In this document: one piece after another, positions 1 through 14,033 of the stretch
Layout of the letters: the number at the start of each line of letters is the position of its first letter
How positions within the stretch are numbered: position 1 is the stretch's first letter
Assembly: GCA_964247055.1 (NCBI GenBank)
Contig: OZ176054.1
Coordinates: 2,356,001-2,420,000 of the forward strand
Origin: Paragordius varius
Lineage: Eukaryota; Nematomorpha
DNA length: 64,000 nucleotides
Direction of reading: 5' to 3'
The notes under the pieces: model-generated
Databases searched by the model: none
What the model was told of the DNA's origin: nothing
What the model saw: the letters and a program-made list of their open reading frames with translations, nothing else
Program-made: the position numbers and the translations under genes

Positions 1-1057
1 AAAATAATTAATTTGGTATAATGAGCGCTAATTTTGCCACTTTTCAGCTGAGTAATTATCAAAAGAATACTTCTTAAATAACTCCCTTATAGGTCTCAAA
101 ACAAAAAATGTGAGATTTTAAAACTTTGTAAATTACATATAAGTATTATACCAGGATATTTTCTAAGGGCATTGAAGTACATATATATCTTGCTGGTGAT
201 ATTAAAATTTTTAGGTTAAAAATAAATGGCAAGTATCTAAATAAACTATAAATAAAAATTATGAATGTCGGCTTTGACCAGTTTCCGAGACGTATAGGCC
301 CCCAAAAATTCAATAATACTTTTTTACAAATGCGTCGAATATAATCGGCCCATTCTTTGAATTAAGCTCCGTTATTTGACACTGCCCCTGTAAAATATGC
401 AAGAAAAACTAAATCCTAAAAATAATTTTTTAATCCAAGTTTTGAGTTTTTCAATGGAATTTTAAGTATTCCCAGTGTAAAAGCAAAATTTTTAGCCAAG
501 AACTTTTTTAATCAGCCACTGTGCTGGGCTCCACCCTCTGTAAAATCCGCCATTATATAAAAATAACGTGTTTCTTTGGAAGAAAGCTTATGGAACCATA
601 TACATTAAATAATAATATTGGATATTTGCCACTTAGAAGCAATAAAATCGTGTCTGCTTATATCTTTTTGTTTACAAATAACATATTATCAATTTACTTT
701 TGATATTTTCGACTAAGTTACAGCGACGCTGGAAAAAACAAACTCTTAAATAATCTAGTCAAAAAATATATTACGGTATAGAGGAGTAATCATAATTAAC
801 TCCTAAAAATTTTGCATTTAGCTTAAAAATTATCAATTTGAGAAAATTGATAGCGTCCTCAACTATTAGGCAATGTAAAGTTTAATTCGTTGTGGATATT
901 TAATATTAAGATTATTAGACTGAGAAAACAATAATTTATGGTATCTGTATGGAAGATAATTAAACTGCTGAATTAAAATTGTAAAAAATTTGCAATCTAT
1001 TACTTTAAACTTTTAGGTTAATAGTTTCTATGCTTAAATTATTTTTTATATTTATAG
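1..1057. other. AT-rich non-coding sequence, no gene seen
   Basis: No exon could be supported on either strand. A 60-residue open frame at 521-703 has no family resemblance and no coding-like composition. The stretch is most simply an intron of the gene whose next exon begins at 1058, because that exon opens at a TATAG acceptor and has no start codon of its own. A slightly GC-richer patch near 280-390 may be an old repeat. Confidence 0.5.
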
Positions 1058-4000
1058 CGCCATGGTTCTTCGGCTGTCTCAGCAGGGGTATCAAGCACCA
1101 TCAAATCTAAAAGTACGCTAAGCCTAAATTCTGATAAAAATACGATTGCTCATCATCAACAACCATATATAAATACCAACAATAAAAGTCATGGGGGGAT
1201 CATCCATTTACAATTACCTATTAGGGGAGCCGGTAATAAATTCCATAAAAAACTTTTTCGTTCCCTTTCCCGCAAAAAACGGCAACGTTCTCAAACGACA
1301 AACGATGAAATTTTACTGGCCAGTTGGAAAGAGAGTCCAACTAGCAATTCTCAAAACAATGAGCTTACTGACATATTTGATGCTGCCAATGAACAAATGG
1401 ATGTTGGGGAAAACAAATTTGATAAGTAGGATGAAGAATATTTTAACAAAAGGATTCTTTTATCAATTTTGTTTTTTGAACAAATTACTACTCATCTCAA
1501 TAATTAATTATGGTTCATCATGATAATATATGAAAAATCTGATGGTTGATAAATAATTATTTTAACCAACGGATATAACCTTGAATTTTACTTACTAATT
1601 ATGCACCTTAAAAAGCTTTAATCGATGCGGGAATACGTTAATAACTTAAAGAAACGTTTAAACCGCGCCGTTTTTATCAATAAATAATTGAACTAATTTA
1701 ATTTTATAGGGTTCTGGTTTGGGAAATAAAAAAACTGTTTTTGGATTTTTTAAAAAGTTATAAATTTGTTACATCGGGAAGATTTATCATTTTCAACCAT
1801 AACCTTAATCAACAATGTTGTTTGAAACATTACAATAAACAGTCAAATATTATTTTAGAATAGTTTTTGATTAAAACTAATAATCGATAACAACTATCTA
1901 CCTTTGACAAATTAATAAATATTTCTACCCAATTAGATATTTATATATAACTTTTAATTTTAAATTTTTTGTGCCAAAACAGATTTAACTTTTGATATTT
2001 TTCCCAGGCTAAACTTAAACTATATTCCTCAAGTATTAAATTATTCAAAGAGCAATTACTGTTTAAAATATTAATATGGGTAATTTAAAATTTATTTATT
2101 TATATATAGGTCTTCTATTTGTAATATTTTAGTACAGATGTATCAAATCAATCGTCATTTTGCCAAATTGGAGTGAAAATGCCATTAACTTCATCCTATG
2201 ATAATTTACTTTTGGATGAATCCATAAATGACGACATCTTAGGTGAACCATTCAAGTATGATCAATTGAGCCCATATTCCGATTTTTTGGACATTACAGG
2301 TTTCAACATAAATTTTTTCTCTCCCCTAAATTTAAATTAAAGATATCAGCCATTTAAGTAAACGATGTGCTGGTGACAGACTTATAAAATAAGAAAACTA
2401 ATTTATCGACTCTTAAATAATTGACAAAGGTATTGTCAAGAGATTCCTATTGATATGTACATTAAACAAAATAAATTTATATTTTACCATTTTTCAATAG
2501 AATCTTTTGAAGATGCCTTTGGCAAAGCTTTGAGAATCGATAAAATAGTTTATTTTGTTTTTACCATATTTTACGGCGATGACCACGTTTACATTACTCC
2601 CTTATCGTTACCTACTCATTTATTAAGCAAATTTTAAATGACGGTTGCTTTGCGTTACAATAAGTGTAACTAAATTATATTTATTTTATAAATTATCAAG
2701 CTTGATTATGCTCTAGCACGAGCATGACTAAATCGAAAGCAATTATTTATAAGTAAACAGGTAAAGGGTGTAGGGTCGGAAGATCGTCGGACACCTGCCT
2801 TCAAGGCATTCCCTCACCCGTAACGAATTGTGTTTCAGAGCGGGGAGACACATCGGAGGTTGGGTTGACATTAGTATCTACATACATAAATAAATGCCTT
2901 CATGTTAGATGTGTGTGTTTTAATGTAAGTCAGCATGGTTAATAAGACATATGAAGAAATGTTAATTTTGCCGTGTTTGGCATGTAAAAGTAATATTTGA
3001 ATTTAAATAACCGAACAAAGAGCGTTATGGTTCTTACTCCTCAAAGTCATGACAAAGGTATATATCAAATCAAATATAGAGCTTATATCAAGATCTTATC
3101 TTTGGTGCAAAAGGAATCTTCATTTGCCTCTAAATGAGTGTGGCCTTTAAGGTAGACCAATTTTGGAGAGACTAGATGTCCACGTTACCTCTTCGTGCGA
3201 CCATGTCTCAGCTGTACCTTCAACTGGGACGCTAACCCGGGATATATTACGGTTGACCTTTCTCTGAGCTAAGTCTCAACTCCGGACAAAAGAGATGCCG
3301 GTGATTGGTAATCAGCCCTGCTCAAATATCGGCTTCAACATTGCTTTCTAGGATGGCATTGTCCCACATGGCAAGCAATCTCGTTAGAGTCGAGTCTTCA
3401 TGGTTTGAGTTTGCAATGGTACATTTTTTCAGCTCGGAAATATAGAGAGTAAGCCACAATAAAATCCATAGTAATTTATGCGCTACCCTTAACAATTTTA
3501 AATGTAAATATTTATCATCAAATATATACATACTCTTTTCCAAAGAGTGATATAAAATAAAAGTTTATATGCATAAATGCAGTAGTTATGGGAATAAATA
3601 TTTAAAATAAACTAACGACGAATCTGCAATCAAACACTCTATCTGTCAGAGCAAAGGCTCACATAAAATGCCGAAGGTTTTGTCATCTAAAATGATAAGC
3701 AAGTAGTCTCTTAAGAGTGGGTCAACATGGCTTGAGTTTGCATTAGCACATTAGAGATCGCTCGCACGTGGCATGCATGAGAGCCATAATACAAAATATA
3801 AATCATAGTATATGAGGTTACTGTTAACAAATATGAATAGAATGGGTACAAATTATATTTATCAACAGGTAATCATTTCCGAAAATTGATTTAAAAGTAA
3901 AAATTTAGTATATCGTAATCCAATAGATATGAAGAATTAACATTCAAAATAAACTACCAACTACAAAAAGCCATTCTACTCCCTAGGTCAACCTTTCATC

Positions 4001-5639
4001 TTAAACCACCTTTTGCGTAATTTATAGAAATGAGAATTTAAGCTGTGAGCGATAAAGAGTCTACATTCTTGTATGTGTCTTTAGAATAACACACATAAGC
4101 ATTTTAGCGATTAAAGAAAATAGAAATGTTCTTTAGTATGTGGAATCCCTTCATGGTAAGTATAGTCTGGTGGGACGAACTGCCAAAAAGATCCACGTTG
4201 CGTAAAAAATTATGCTCCATAACATAAATCAACTGTTTAAAGCAAATAAAGGATTAATAGTATGGTTGAATCACCGCAAAATTGTTAAATTCAGCCTCGT
4301 CTTATTTCAGAAAACTAAAAAAGTTTTTAGTTTAGAAAAATAAAATGGACCCGTTTGCATCGCTGGTTATCTTGTGAGGCCTCTTGTTTTGCCAAAATAG
4401 TAGAAATCAATTTAGAATTTGTGCGTAGAAACATATAAACTGATTTTTTATAGAACATTGCACTTTAGCTTCGCTCATTAAAGTAAAGGTACTACTAACA
4501 TAAATGATATATAAATGGCTAAAATGCTCGGTTCTGTATGCCGAAAAAATGTCATATTCACTCGTGTTCCTTTTTTTAAAACCCTGAAGATTACTTACAA
4601 AAGAGTCGATAATTTTATGAATAAACATTGATGGAATATTAAGAGCCATTAGGGAAAAGATTGTTGTGTTTTCCAAAAAAAATTTTTATTTAATTTTTTT
4701 AGGCATCGGGTTAAAATACACTTTCTTTTAGATCGATGTCTTTGTGCAATCTGCCTTACATTAAAGCCTACCTGCTTTTCCTATTTAGAGGTTACGGAGA
4801 ACGATGCAATTGAGCATAAGCAAAATTAATACTATAATTCATTATTGTTTGTGGCAATCTTAAATTTAGGTAACAATTCGTGTCATATACTTCACAGAGA
4901 AACATCGTTAATTCTATTGATGGCCCTTGAAAAATATTTTTCAAATTTTTCAAATTTGGTGACTGATAGAAAAAAAATTAAAATTAGCAGATATGGTTGA
5001 CTATAATCGCACGAATATTTTTACACTTCCTAATTTCGCAATATTATATTAAATGGGTTTATAATATTTTTGCCAAAATAATTAGTGTAGGTTCCGTCCT
5101 TTTTCAGCAAAAGATTTTGGTTTGTTTATCGATGTTCAAATGACCCTAATGTTTGGAGACAAATTAATAGCTTTAAAAATATATAAGGCACATGTTATGT
5201 TTATCCATTCCTTGATATAACTTTGGGGTAATAAAGCATAATTTGTTTAATTTTCTATAATCAAATATTAATGGACATTTAAATTTTTCTATAAGCCGTC
5301 AGGTATTTTCTATGTGAAGGAGTCAAAGCTATTTTCACCTAAAACTCTTAGAGGGATGATAAAAAATTATTTCCCAACAAAATCATTTATTGTGGTATTT
5401 TTCCTGCGTACTTAAGGCGCGGAGGGTAGTCTGTCATCGAACGCTTCTGACACTTATTTAAAGCTAGATGGGCCCACCTATTAGTCCAAAAAAGGTTATG
5501 TGCCCTTTCAACTGTTTACCAGGTGCTACAATGTTTAGGAGATTTATAAAACACCCCTTCAGAAACTTATCTTAAAAATTAAATTAACATTTTTCGGAGT
5601 TATTTCCTTTAGTTTTAACTAATTTAGATTTTTAAGATT

Positions 5640-5690
<51 letters not shown>

Positions 5691-8600
5691 TAAATATTTA
5701 GCATAAATATCAACCCATTATTATTGTATTAAAACATATTTTTGCTTAGGAATCGATAAATCTTTCCAAAACAAAATCAAAGAATCCAACACAGGTACGG
5801 ACATTATTGGAAAAAACACTTTTTGTGATACCAAAAGTATTAATTCTGCCTTTGAAAAGTATGCATATGCACACGGATTAGATGTTGCATCAAACAATTT
5901 GGTAACTAATCTAGCAAGTTTTAAAGTATTGTCTTCTAAATCAAACTATCTTTTTATAATTTTTTTACAATAAAAACTATAAAAATTTTACAATCACAAT
6001 TTGGACCATTTAAATCTAAACAATTTTAAGGAATTATTGAAAAAAAAATTGTTATTTAATTACATATTTTTTCACAATATTTGTATTTCATTAAATTTCG
6101 TTATTAGAAATTTTTTTATGAATCGGTTTCCGGGTGAAAAGAAAACGCAAAACATTGACAATTAATTGATAAATATCAAACTAAATACTCTAAAGTCTGC
6201 TTTTTAATTGTTTTTGCAAAATTAATTTATCTTTAATTTAAATTTCCGTTTTATCTATCTATATATTTTAATTAATTGTAAATTGACTTATAAAAATAGC
6301 TAGATCTATATTGATTTTAAGGCAATATACATTTTACCTTTATTTTTTACGAATGCATATTAAAATAAATCTCACCTTTGCACACCTGCACTTATTTTTT
6401 TTCTTTTTAAAGATTTCTAGCATAAAATTTATTTCCGTAAATCTAATTCTTATTGCTATATGTAAAACTTTATGATTTTTATCAACAAGTAATTAATAAA
6501 TTTAGCACGTACTATACGGAAAACAAAAAGTAAAAATTATTTTTTAGTTTAAAAAGCAATAGTTTTAAATATTTAATAACCCTTTTTTAAATACATTTAA
6601 TAAATATATAAGGTTTATAAATTTTAATTCTCAATTCATTTTCACTTTCCGGATAAGAAAGTTTTTATCGTGATACCTGCCTTTAAATTGATGAAAAATT
6701 ATGTCCATAACATTATATTTTAGGGTACTTTTACCAAATATTGAATATAAAACAATGTCCATTTCATTCGATATACGGGATAGGTGGCTATGAATGCTTT
6801 TTGTTAAGTATAAATAATTTATACTATTAATACAACTAAAAAACTGTTGGAAACAAAATCATACATCATATTTTTTCATTAACTTTTTGAATGGTCTTAA
6901 GTAAAATTTGGCTGAAATCCATTTCCGAGTGTATTCATAAGTTTTTACCGATTTTTAGTTAAAAATATCTTATAAAAAATTGTTTCTTTTTACACATTTT
7001 TTATCTCTCAGATAGAATATTAATGCCGTACCAGAAAATTGATTGTGTTGTGTAGAAAAGCTTACATCAAGCCACTTCGAAATAGTTGAAGTGCTGCTCT
7101 GCGAGGATGTGCCCCTTTGATGCGAAGTTGTATTAGTAAATTGTCGCCAGCCCGGAGATTTAAGCAGATGCGAGAAAATATCTCATCGAAGCGATTTTGG
7201 AGTGTTTTTCACTGGTTTTGCTGTGTGAGACAAAGTATTGTCATTTTCTGACTTCCGGTTGTTATAAAGCATGGTTTAAATTAGGTATTGTTAGTGATAG
7301 TGTTGTGCATTAACAATTTCATGGGACCACAAAAGTTTTTACCGATTTGGTCCTGCCTGACAGAGATGGTTATCTTGCTGAAGCAATTTGGCGATATTGT
7401 TGATTATTGGCAAAGTGATTGTCACAATTTTTCCGTTTTGGATTTAGAAAATATATCTATATCTCATAACCCGTCTGTAAAATTCTTTTGTGACTTTGAA
7501 GAACATTCCTAATAAGTGTTGGATTTGACGTTTATTCAAATTATGTGAGACTTATTTAGCGAGCTTTTTAATCTTTCCCATTGCTCGGAAACATCTATTG
7601 ATTTTTTTAGTGATAAATATAATGCTTCTGCCAATCTCCGCTGATTTTCAGTTGGATTATCATCAATAACTCCTTCATTTGATTATCTTTGAAGTAGTAC
7701 CGTCTATGAAGCCCACACCTTTCCCATGAAATCATAACTTTTATATTCGAAATCATGTTTAATGTGTCAATCGATAGAGTATGTTCCCCATATATTTGTC
7801 TACTACCAAACGATAACTTTTAGCATCCTTCTTCGGATGGCAATGTTTGCCGCAAAGGTTGTTTTTAAGGCACAATTAGACATGATTATTATTGAATAAT
7901 AAAAGTTAGATGACACTATTTTCAGCGAACTCATTGTTAGTATTTGTAGTTAATGTTAAATTACAAAATAGGGGCTGCATCAAATTAATAGTCTGCCTAC
8001 TTTTAGCTGAGGTCATCTATTAGTTAAGATAAGTTATGAATACACCTAGTGTTTACAGCATATATTTTGCATTGTAATATTTATATTAATTATCGCATGA
8101 GTACAGATCAGTTATTTTTATGATTGAAAAACCAACCCTAGGCGGTAAGCACTTATGTAGTTCAAACTGAAAATCGAACCATATATTTTAATCTTTTTAT
8201 TTTTTGAATGCTTAAAATAATGATTGATAACAAAATACTCCAACTCTTAACATAAATACATTTTTATGGTTTTTACCGTTCATCCAACAATTTAGCATCA
8301 AAGGTAACTTAACTATAAAATCAATTTTTATGCTTATAGAATACCAAAACCAAGTTACAAAGCATATTCCCGACCAACATAAATAATAATTCTTCTACAA
8401 CCAATAATGATTCGAGTGATAGTCCATCCACTTCTAAATCTAAAACACCAAATTCTTTCCCCCTTAAAGTCGATTATTTAACTTCGACTATGGAAGAAAG
8501 GGGGGGAAATGCTAATCAAATTTCTACAGAACATGATGATTGGATAGATTCCCAAACATCTGTAATAAGTATGGTTGAATGTGTGCCCAAAAACTGTATG

Positions 8601-8759
8601 GATGATAAAAATGACAAGAGTATTGAAGATAAAAATTCTCCAGGAGGGCTGATAAATTTTAATTTATTAGGTAAAAATAAAAATACTTGTACCACCACCA
8701 ACAATGAAGACATGGAATGGGATAGTGATGTTTTATCATTGACACAGGAACCTATTTGA
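1058..8759 (+). CDS. 3' part of an unrecognised Ser/Asn-rich acidic protein (4 exons seen)
   Basis: I do not recognise this gene. Four exons join in phase: 1058-1425, 2133-2299, 5750-5901 and 8340-8759. Each is bounded by AG and GT sites (introns of 707, 3450 and 2438 nt), and the last ends at TGA. The 5' end lies left of the window. The 368 codons seen encode a low-complexity, probably disordered chain. A basic patch (KKLFRSLSRKKRQR) lies early in the first exon. Acidic stretches follow (ELTDIFDAANEQMDV, LLLDESINDDILGEP), then an Asn/Ser/Thr-rich tail ending EWDSDVLSLTQEPI. The basic patch plus acidic blocks would fit the C-terminal part of a nuclear or transcription-related protein, but that is inference only. 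Exon 1 reads into a stop if its GTAGGA donor at 1426 is not used, so a shorter isoform is possible. Confidence 0.6.
2760..3830. repeat. GC-richer repeat island with internal duplication
   Basis: Within intron 2 of the left-edge gene the base composition rises well above its surroundings, notably at 2760-2870 and 3150-3440. The stretch 3371-3425 recurs in diverged form at about 3698-3754: both contain AAGCA, GTCTC or CTCG near GAGT, then CATGG(T/C)TTGAGTTTGCA. This looks like two degenerate copies of one interspersed repeat. I could not assign a superfamily and see no intact open frame. Confidence 0.5.
5643..5687. repeat. (AT)n microsatellite
   Basis: An uninterrupted AT dinucleotide run of about 22 units lies in an intron, about 60 bp upstream of the exon at 5750. 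Confidence 0.95.
7020..7560. other. GC-richer, coding-like relic inside an intron
   Basis: This part of intron 3 of the left-edge gene is GC-richer than its flanks. It contains a 74-codon open frame at 7288-7512 (+) with a fairly protein-like composition (FLPIWSCLTEMVILLKQFGD). No family is recognised. It may be a transposase relic or chance; splice sites joining it to the surrounding gene were not found. Confidence 0.3.
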
Positions 8760-11700
8760 TTGATTTGTACCCTGAAAGAAAAAACTTTTTGTTTTTATGG
8801 GATATTTAAATAAGAATTTATATTTTTAGAATATGTATCTAACAAGTATCTTTAATCATCCAAAGTATTAGATAACATTAATAGGTTGATTAAAGTTTTT
8901 GGATATTTCATTCCAAAATCTAACCTTTTTACATATTTTTTAAAAAAAATCTCCTGACGTATTCCAAATCTATTAGTTTGCTTTTTTAATATTTTGTAAT
9001 AAATTAAAATTTATGGGAGATATCAATTTACCTGTCATTTGCCACATGAAATGTTATTGCAATACTATATATCTACATTATTTTTCTACATTATTGCAAA
9101 GATATTTGATCATTTAAAACTGTTTTTTAATTATAATAATACTATTTAATAAATCAGATTATTTTTAATTATAATTGTGTATTTGTCCATATCCATAAAA
9201 TTGATCACTTTACAATGTTGTTGCTTTTATTGGACTTAGACTTTATAAAATGATAAATAAAGGTGACACAAATTAAATACGTTAGGAGTCACAAATCTAT
9301 GGCGACATGCTTTACAAAAAAACTAAAAATAGTAATCGATACAATAAATAACACTTTTTTATCCATTATTATTATATATCATTAAAGCAGACAAATATTG
9401 ACATTGGATATGATCAGGATTAGTTTAATTATTGTGTAAAATTTTGACACTTGTCACTATAAATATATATTGATGTTAAAAAAATATCTGAATTTAAACT
9501 ATAAAAATTGTTATCATATAAAAATTAGATTTTAGTTTAACACAACTCAGAAATCTTTTTTATATAATTTTAAATTGTTTTTCAAAATATACATAAGTTG
9601 AATTATCTTTTTAATTTTTGTTTTAGATATTATTAAATATATTTTTTATTTGATGTTTAATACATACTCTCTGAAGCAATTCGCAAACACAGTTGCGTAT
9701 GGTAACAAATAACAAATGGTTGAAATTTATTTTTTGCCTATGATTTCAGATTATTTCATATATTTAATAAATATATTTAATAATGGACAAACTTTTATAA
9801 TACCATACGCCCCTATAAACTAATAATCGGGTACAATTATAATTTTTGGACGCATGTAATTATGATGTCTTTTTAAAACATGCGTATATAATTATATACA
9901 AATTATATGCATGCAAAAGAATTTGAATCAACCATAATTAAATTCTGTGGACTGAAACTTCGTATAATATCCTTTACTTCTAAAACTATCCAAAAGATTT
10001 TATATATTAATTTTAAGAAAAAACAAAAAAATGAGACTAGGATCTGGTTTAATATACAGCAAAAGTTAAGTTATTTTTAGATTTAAAGGAGTAAAAGTAA
10101 CCTATAAAAAAATTAATATATAAAAGTTGTTTTATAAGGAGAATGTTTGTCTCTCTCTCATTGTCGGCAAAATTACATATTTTTTTTGAAACATTCTTAA
10201 GTAATTTCAAAGGTAACATAATAATAAAAAATCAATAAAAAAATTATTGTATTAAGGAGATATATCTGTTTATAATATTAACGGCAGCCTTACGCAATAG
10301 AAGATTGGTTGTTTGTAGTCAAAGATATTAAAAATTATGTAATAATCTTAGTGTGTGTTACCAATACCTTGTAATCATATGTATTTGCTTATCATTTCGA
10401 AAAAGTGAAACATTTAAACTTTTAAGAACTACAATCTAAGGAAAGATATGATCTACGAGCGGCTATTTCAAACCTATTATGCAATATTTAATGATCAAAG
10501 AAATATATTATTAAAATGAAAAAGAGATTAATCATGCCGACAAGTTTGTTTTTTTTGAAAGATATCACCTATCACAAAAGAAAAGAAAAGTTATGAAATG
10601 AAATGTAAATAATTTAATTATATTACAGAAATACAAAAAATTATGTCATCTTCAAGTTTTAAAAACGCAAATTGTAAACATGGCTAATATTATAAACTCT
10701 TTAAAAATTATATAACCCAAATTTTGTTTGAAACTTAATTGAATGATCGATACAAATATATTTTTAAATAAAATTTGAAAAGAATTCAGCGAAAAAATCC
10801 AAAGCATTAATATATGTCAAACATATATGAGATACTAGGGCCGTGGGACAATTTAAGTAAATGTTTCTTTTATATTTTTTACCTGTAATCTTTGTTTTAA
10901 GCCTATTTATTTCCTCTCTATCATAATATTTATCTGTCAGTTCATAACAATGTTAAATAGCCTAAAAAATTGTTTGTTTTTCAAATTATTATTTCTATAA
11001 TAATACATTGTTGTTGATAGCTTATTATAAATTATAATTAGAAAGTTTTGGAAATTATATAAATATTTTCCAGTTTTTACAAAGCAGGTAGGTTGTGGGA
11101 AAATTTTAAATATTATTATTGCATTTTTTTTCTTTTAAACTCTTAGCAATCTACTGCAAACACACAAAGAAAGATATGTTTTGTTTCTCTTTAAATATTT
11201 TCCCAGGTATACCTTTTAAATGAAAAAAAAATCAAATAAAAAATTTATTCAAAAACATGTTAAACACAGGTGTTCCTACAAATGCTTTAATTGATATAAC
11301 TATTAAATAAAGATTTTTTTTGCATTTCTACAATTCAATATAATATTTATTCTAATTAAAATAAAAAGTAAATAAAAATATTAGTAATTTAACAGATTGC
11401 TAAATCAAGCGAATTAATTAGGCCTTTTAGTATTGAATTTTAATTTTATTATAAGGTCAGTGATTTTTTGCCTGTGTATTAATCCATATTGATTAAATTA
11501 TAAAAGGGGAACGAGAATTCACATATATACAATATGTAGAGATAAAAAGTAAAATAATTTCTCCCACAAGACTATGTCATAAAAAATGACTGAAAAATAG
11601 CCTAAAAAAGATAAAATTATCGATTTTTTTGTTACACATGAAAATTATATCATTGATATTATTTATAGAAAAATCCTAGCCACTAACTATAAAAATATTT

Positions 11701-12600
11701 AGAGTTGTGCAATACGGTCAGCAAAACGCTACTAAAAGTATTGCGTTTTAGGGAGCTAGCCAGCTAGCATATTGCTTCTTACATATAAACACTAATTTTG
11801 AGAAAAATGTAACAGATGTCATTTTATATACATTGTAAAAACTGTATCTGTCGAGATTTGTAGAGTGAGACATAAAACTGTATCACTTTGCCTGGCATTT
11901 CACAATTTTCCCACACTTTATCATGAATTTTTTTTGGTGTATAGTATGGATGTGTGTCTGACGAAATCAGAACAAAATGTATACATATAACATTTTTTTA
12001 GTTTATATAAGGTTGGTACGTGTTTTTCAAGGTAGGAACTAATGTTTATATTAAAAAAATTTATGTTAATTAATACCTTTCTAAAATATTGTAAAAGTCA
12101 ATTATGTGACTTTCTTAAAAAATATTTTGAAGATTGACGACAAATCAATCGATTGATTGCTTATTTAATTTTCTCACCTCTAATTTAAAATGCATCGCTT
12201 CTCATCCCTTATAAAATACCCAAATTACATGACTTAAAACAAAACGTAAATTTTTTTTCTCATTGGTATTATTTTATATTATATGTGGCAGATGTGCAAT
12301 TGAATCATTATTATAATTATAAATTACCTGTGTACATATACACTACCTTAAAAAGATTGACTCACACACATCCATATAATTATAGGTGTTCTATGTAAAA
12401 AATTATTTTCACATCAATGAGATACGATGGGGAGAGAGCACAAAAGGTGTCTTTTTATGTGACAATTTTTTACATACACAACATTTATTTGTAATATTAA
12501 CATGTGTTCATCTAAAGACAGGGAAAAAAATTATCTGTAAAGTGACATAAGGCATACATACACACCAAAACACACATTAAAAAATATACAATCTAAGTAG
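8760..12600. other. AT-rich intergenic region
   Basis: This is 3' flank of the left-edge gene and upstream flank of the bHLH gene. No exon is supported. Inverted copies of GCGTATGGTA at 9695-9704 and 9801-9810 bound a MITE-sized, roughly 116-bp segment. The remainder is poly-A/T rich with no gene-like signal. Confidence 0.6.
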
Positions 12601-12613
12601 AGAGAGAGAAAAG

Positions 12614-12623
12614 GTATAAAAAG
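12614..12623 (+). promoter_or_regulatory. TATA box of the bHLH gene
   Basis: GTATAAAAAG stands after an AGAGAGAGAGAA purine tract, about 220 bp upstream of the bHLH start codon. In this AT-rich DNA a TATA match alone is weak, but this one sits in a GC-richer context and has the right orientation. It implies a 5' UTR of roughly 200 nt. Confidence 0.45.
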
Positions 12624-12839
12624 GAACCTATCTTGACTGCAAAATCATTTTAACACTTTTCCTGCTCTCTTTACAATTTCTTCTTATTCGAATCTCCTCG
12701 ATAAAATTTAAATTTTATTATATCACGTATTGTTATTATTCATTCATTTGTTTACCAATTTTAAAATTTAAATACTTATACGCTCTTGAACACACAAAAG
12801 TTTTTAATTTTCTGAATCTATACTATTATTATTATCATT

Positions 12840-13673
12840 ATGATACTTATTGAGCAAATGGACAAACCTTATGGAAAAATTAGCATTCCATGCGATGAGG
12901 GATTACAGATGGATTCGAATGAGACAAGAGTGCACAATACAAGTGCAGAGGAAGTGATGTGTTATGAAAAATCTTTATCAATCCTCTTGAGAAGAAACAT
13001 TACAGATGTAATGCCACATTCTATTCACAACAATAATATTAATAATTATTACAGCTCTAATTCACAATATATGAGAACCAATAATAATAATAATAATTAT
13101 AACAACACTATAATTAATAATGGTCAACAGTATCAAGGACAATGTCTAAACAAAAATTCCGTATACATTCCAAATATTCCTTGTCCTAAAAGTTATAACC
13201 CTACCATGCAACAAAATGCCTTAGATCAATCGCTTGAAACACATTGTCCCTTAATTACAGCCAGTTTATATAATAATAATAATAGCGAACTTAAACACAA
13301 TATCCTTACGGCATATGATAACAAACACAAATTTTCAGCCACGCGAGATCTTCAAGAACGTTTTGGTGCACGAAAACTCCTTAATGAACGCCGCAAAAAA
13401 CGGATGAAAAAAATTATTTACAAACGTGAATTCATGAAGCTTAAAAATGTCATTCCATCCCTGGCGACAAAATCGGCTAATCGTATTGATGAACTTACCA
13501 TTTTGAATGAAGCTATTAGGCATATAGCTGAGTTAGAATCCCTAATTATGCAAAAATATGAAGGTCAATCCGCAAATTCAAATTTCAATTCCCAAGGCGG
13601 TTCTTCTATAACATCATTCCCTTCACATATTCTTCAAGAAGTTATGTTAAAATTGGCCAATTCTCGCCTGTAA
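12840..13673 (+). CDS. Basic helix-loop-helix transcription factor, intronless, Asn-rich
   Basis: A single 277-codon frame. Residues about 65-150 are low complexity, with Asn runs encoded by AAT/AAC repeats. A bHLH domain occupies about residues 178-238. The basic region reads ARKLLNERRKKRMKK and keeps the Asn-Glu pair followed by arginines expected for E-box contact. Helix 1 is EFMKLKNVIPSL, a short loop follows, and helix 2 is RIDELTILNEAIRHIAELES. The helix 1 and 2 core residues (L, K/L, IP, I/L, AI..I..L) match class A tissue-specific bHLH factors. The basic region is divergent and I cannot name the subfamily; helix 2 is somewhat MyoD-like. A second ATG at codon 7 could also serve as start. 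A poly(A) signal follows at 13857. Likely a nuclear, DNA-binding developmental regulator. Confidence 0.85.
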   Translation: MILIEQMDKPYGKISIPCDEGLQMDSNETRVHNTSAEEVMCYEKSLSILLRRNITDVMPHSIHNNNINNYYSSNSQYMRTNNNNNNYNNTIINNGQQYQGQCLNKNSVYIPNIPCPKSYNPTMQQNALDQSLETHCPLITASLYNNNNSELKHNILTAYDNKHKFSATRDLQERFGARKLLNERRKKRMKKIIYKREFMKLKNVIPSLATKSANRIDELTILNEAIRHIAELESLIMQKYEGQSANSNFNSQGGSSITSFPSHILQEVMLKLANSRL

Positions 13674-13856
13674 TTTTGATAATCGTATCCCCTAAAATAA
13701 GGACAAAAGCCCAGTGATAAACCAAATGGCATGATTGAAAGTTTATGGAAAAGTTTCGCTTGCCGAATAATACAAATCGAACTATGAAAGACACAATTTA
13801 TAAATTTATTCATTTTATATTGTAATTTTAAAATTATATGTTAAATATATTGCCTC

Positions 13857-13862
13857 AATAAA
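13857..13862 (+). terminator. Poly(A) signal of the bHLH gene
   Basis: AATAAA lies 184 bp after the bHLH stop codon and before the next gene start at 14034. Confidence 0.6.
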
Positions 13863-14033
13863 TGAGCTTATACAAATATATTATTAAATTTTGTTTATGA
13901 CATAATTATGGGTTTGTTCTGATTGTTGTGTAGGATTGTCAAGTTCAATCACCATTTTAATCAATGTTTTTTTGTCTTTACATCAGTTTTTTTTCAACAA
14001 AAAATGAATGTTAATTTTAATTGATAAGTATAA

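Noticed and set aside
11745-11775. AGCTAGCCAGCTAGC palindrome
   Set aside because: Short, isolated and without a gene nearby; no function can be inferred.
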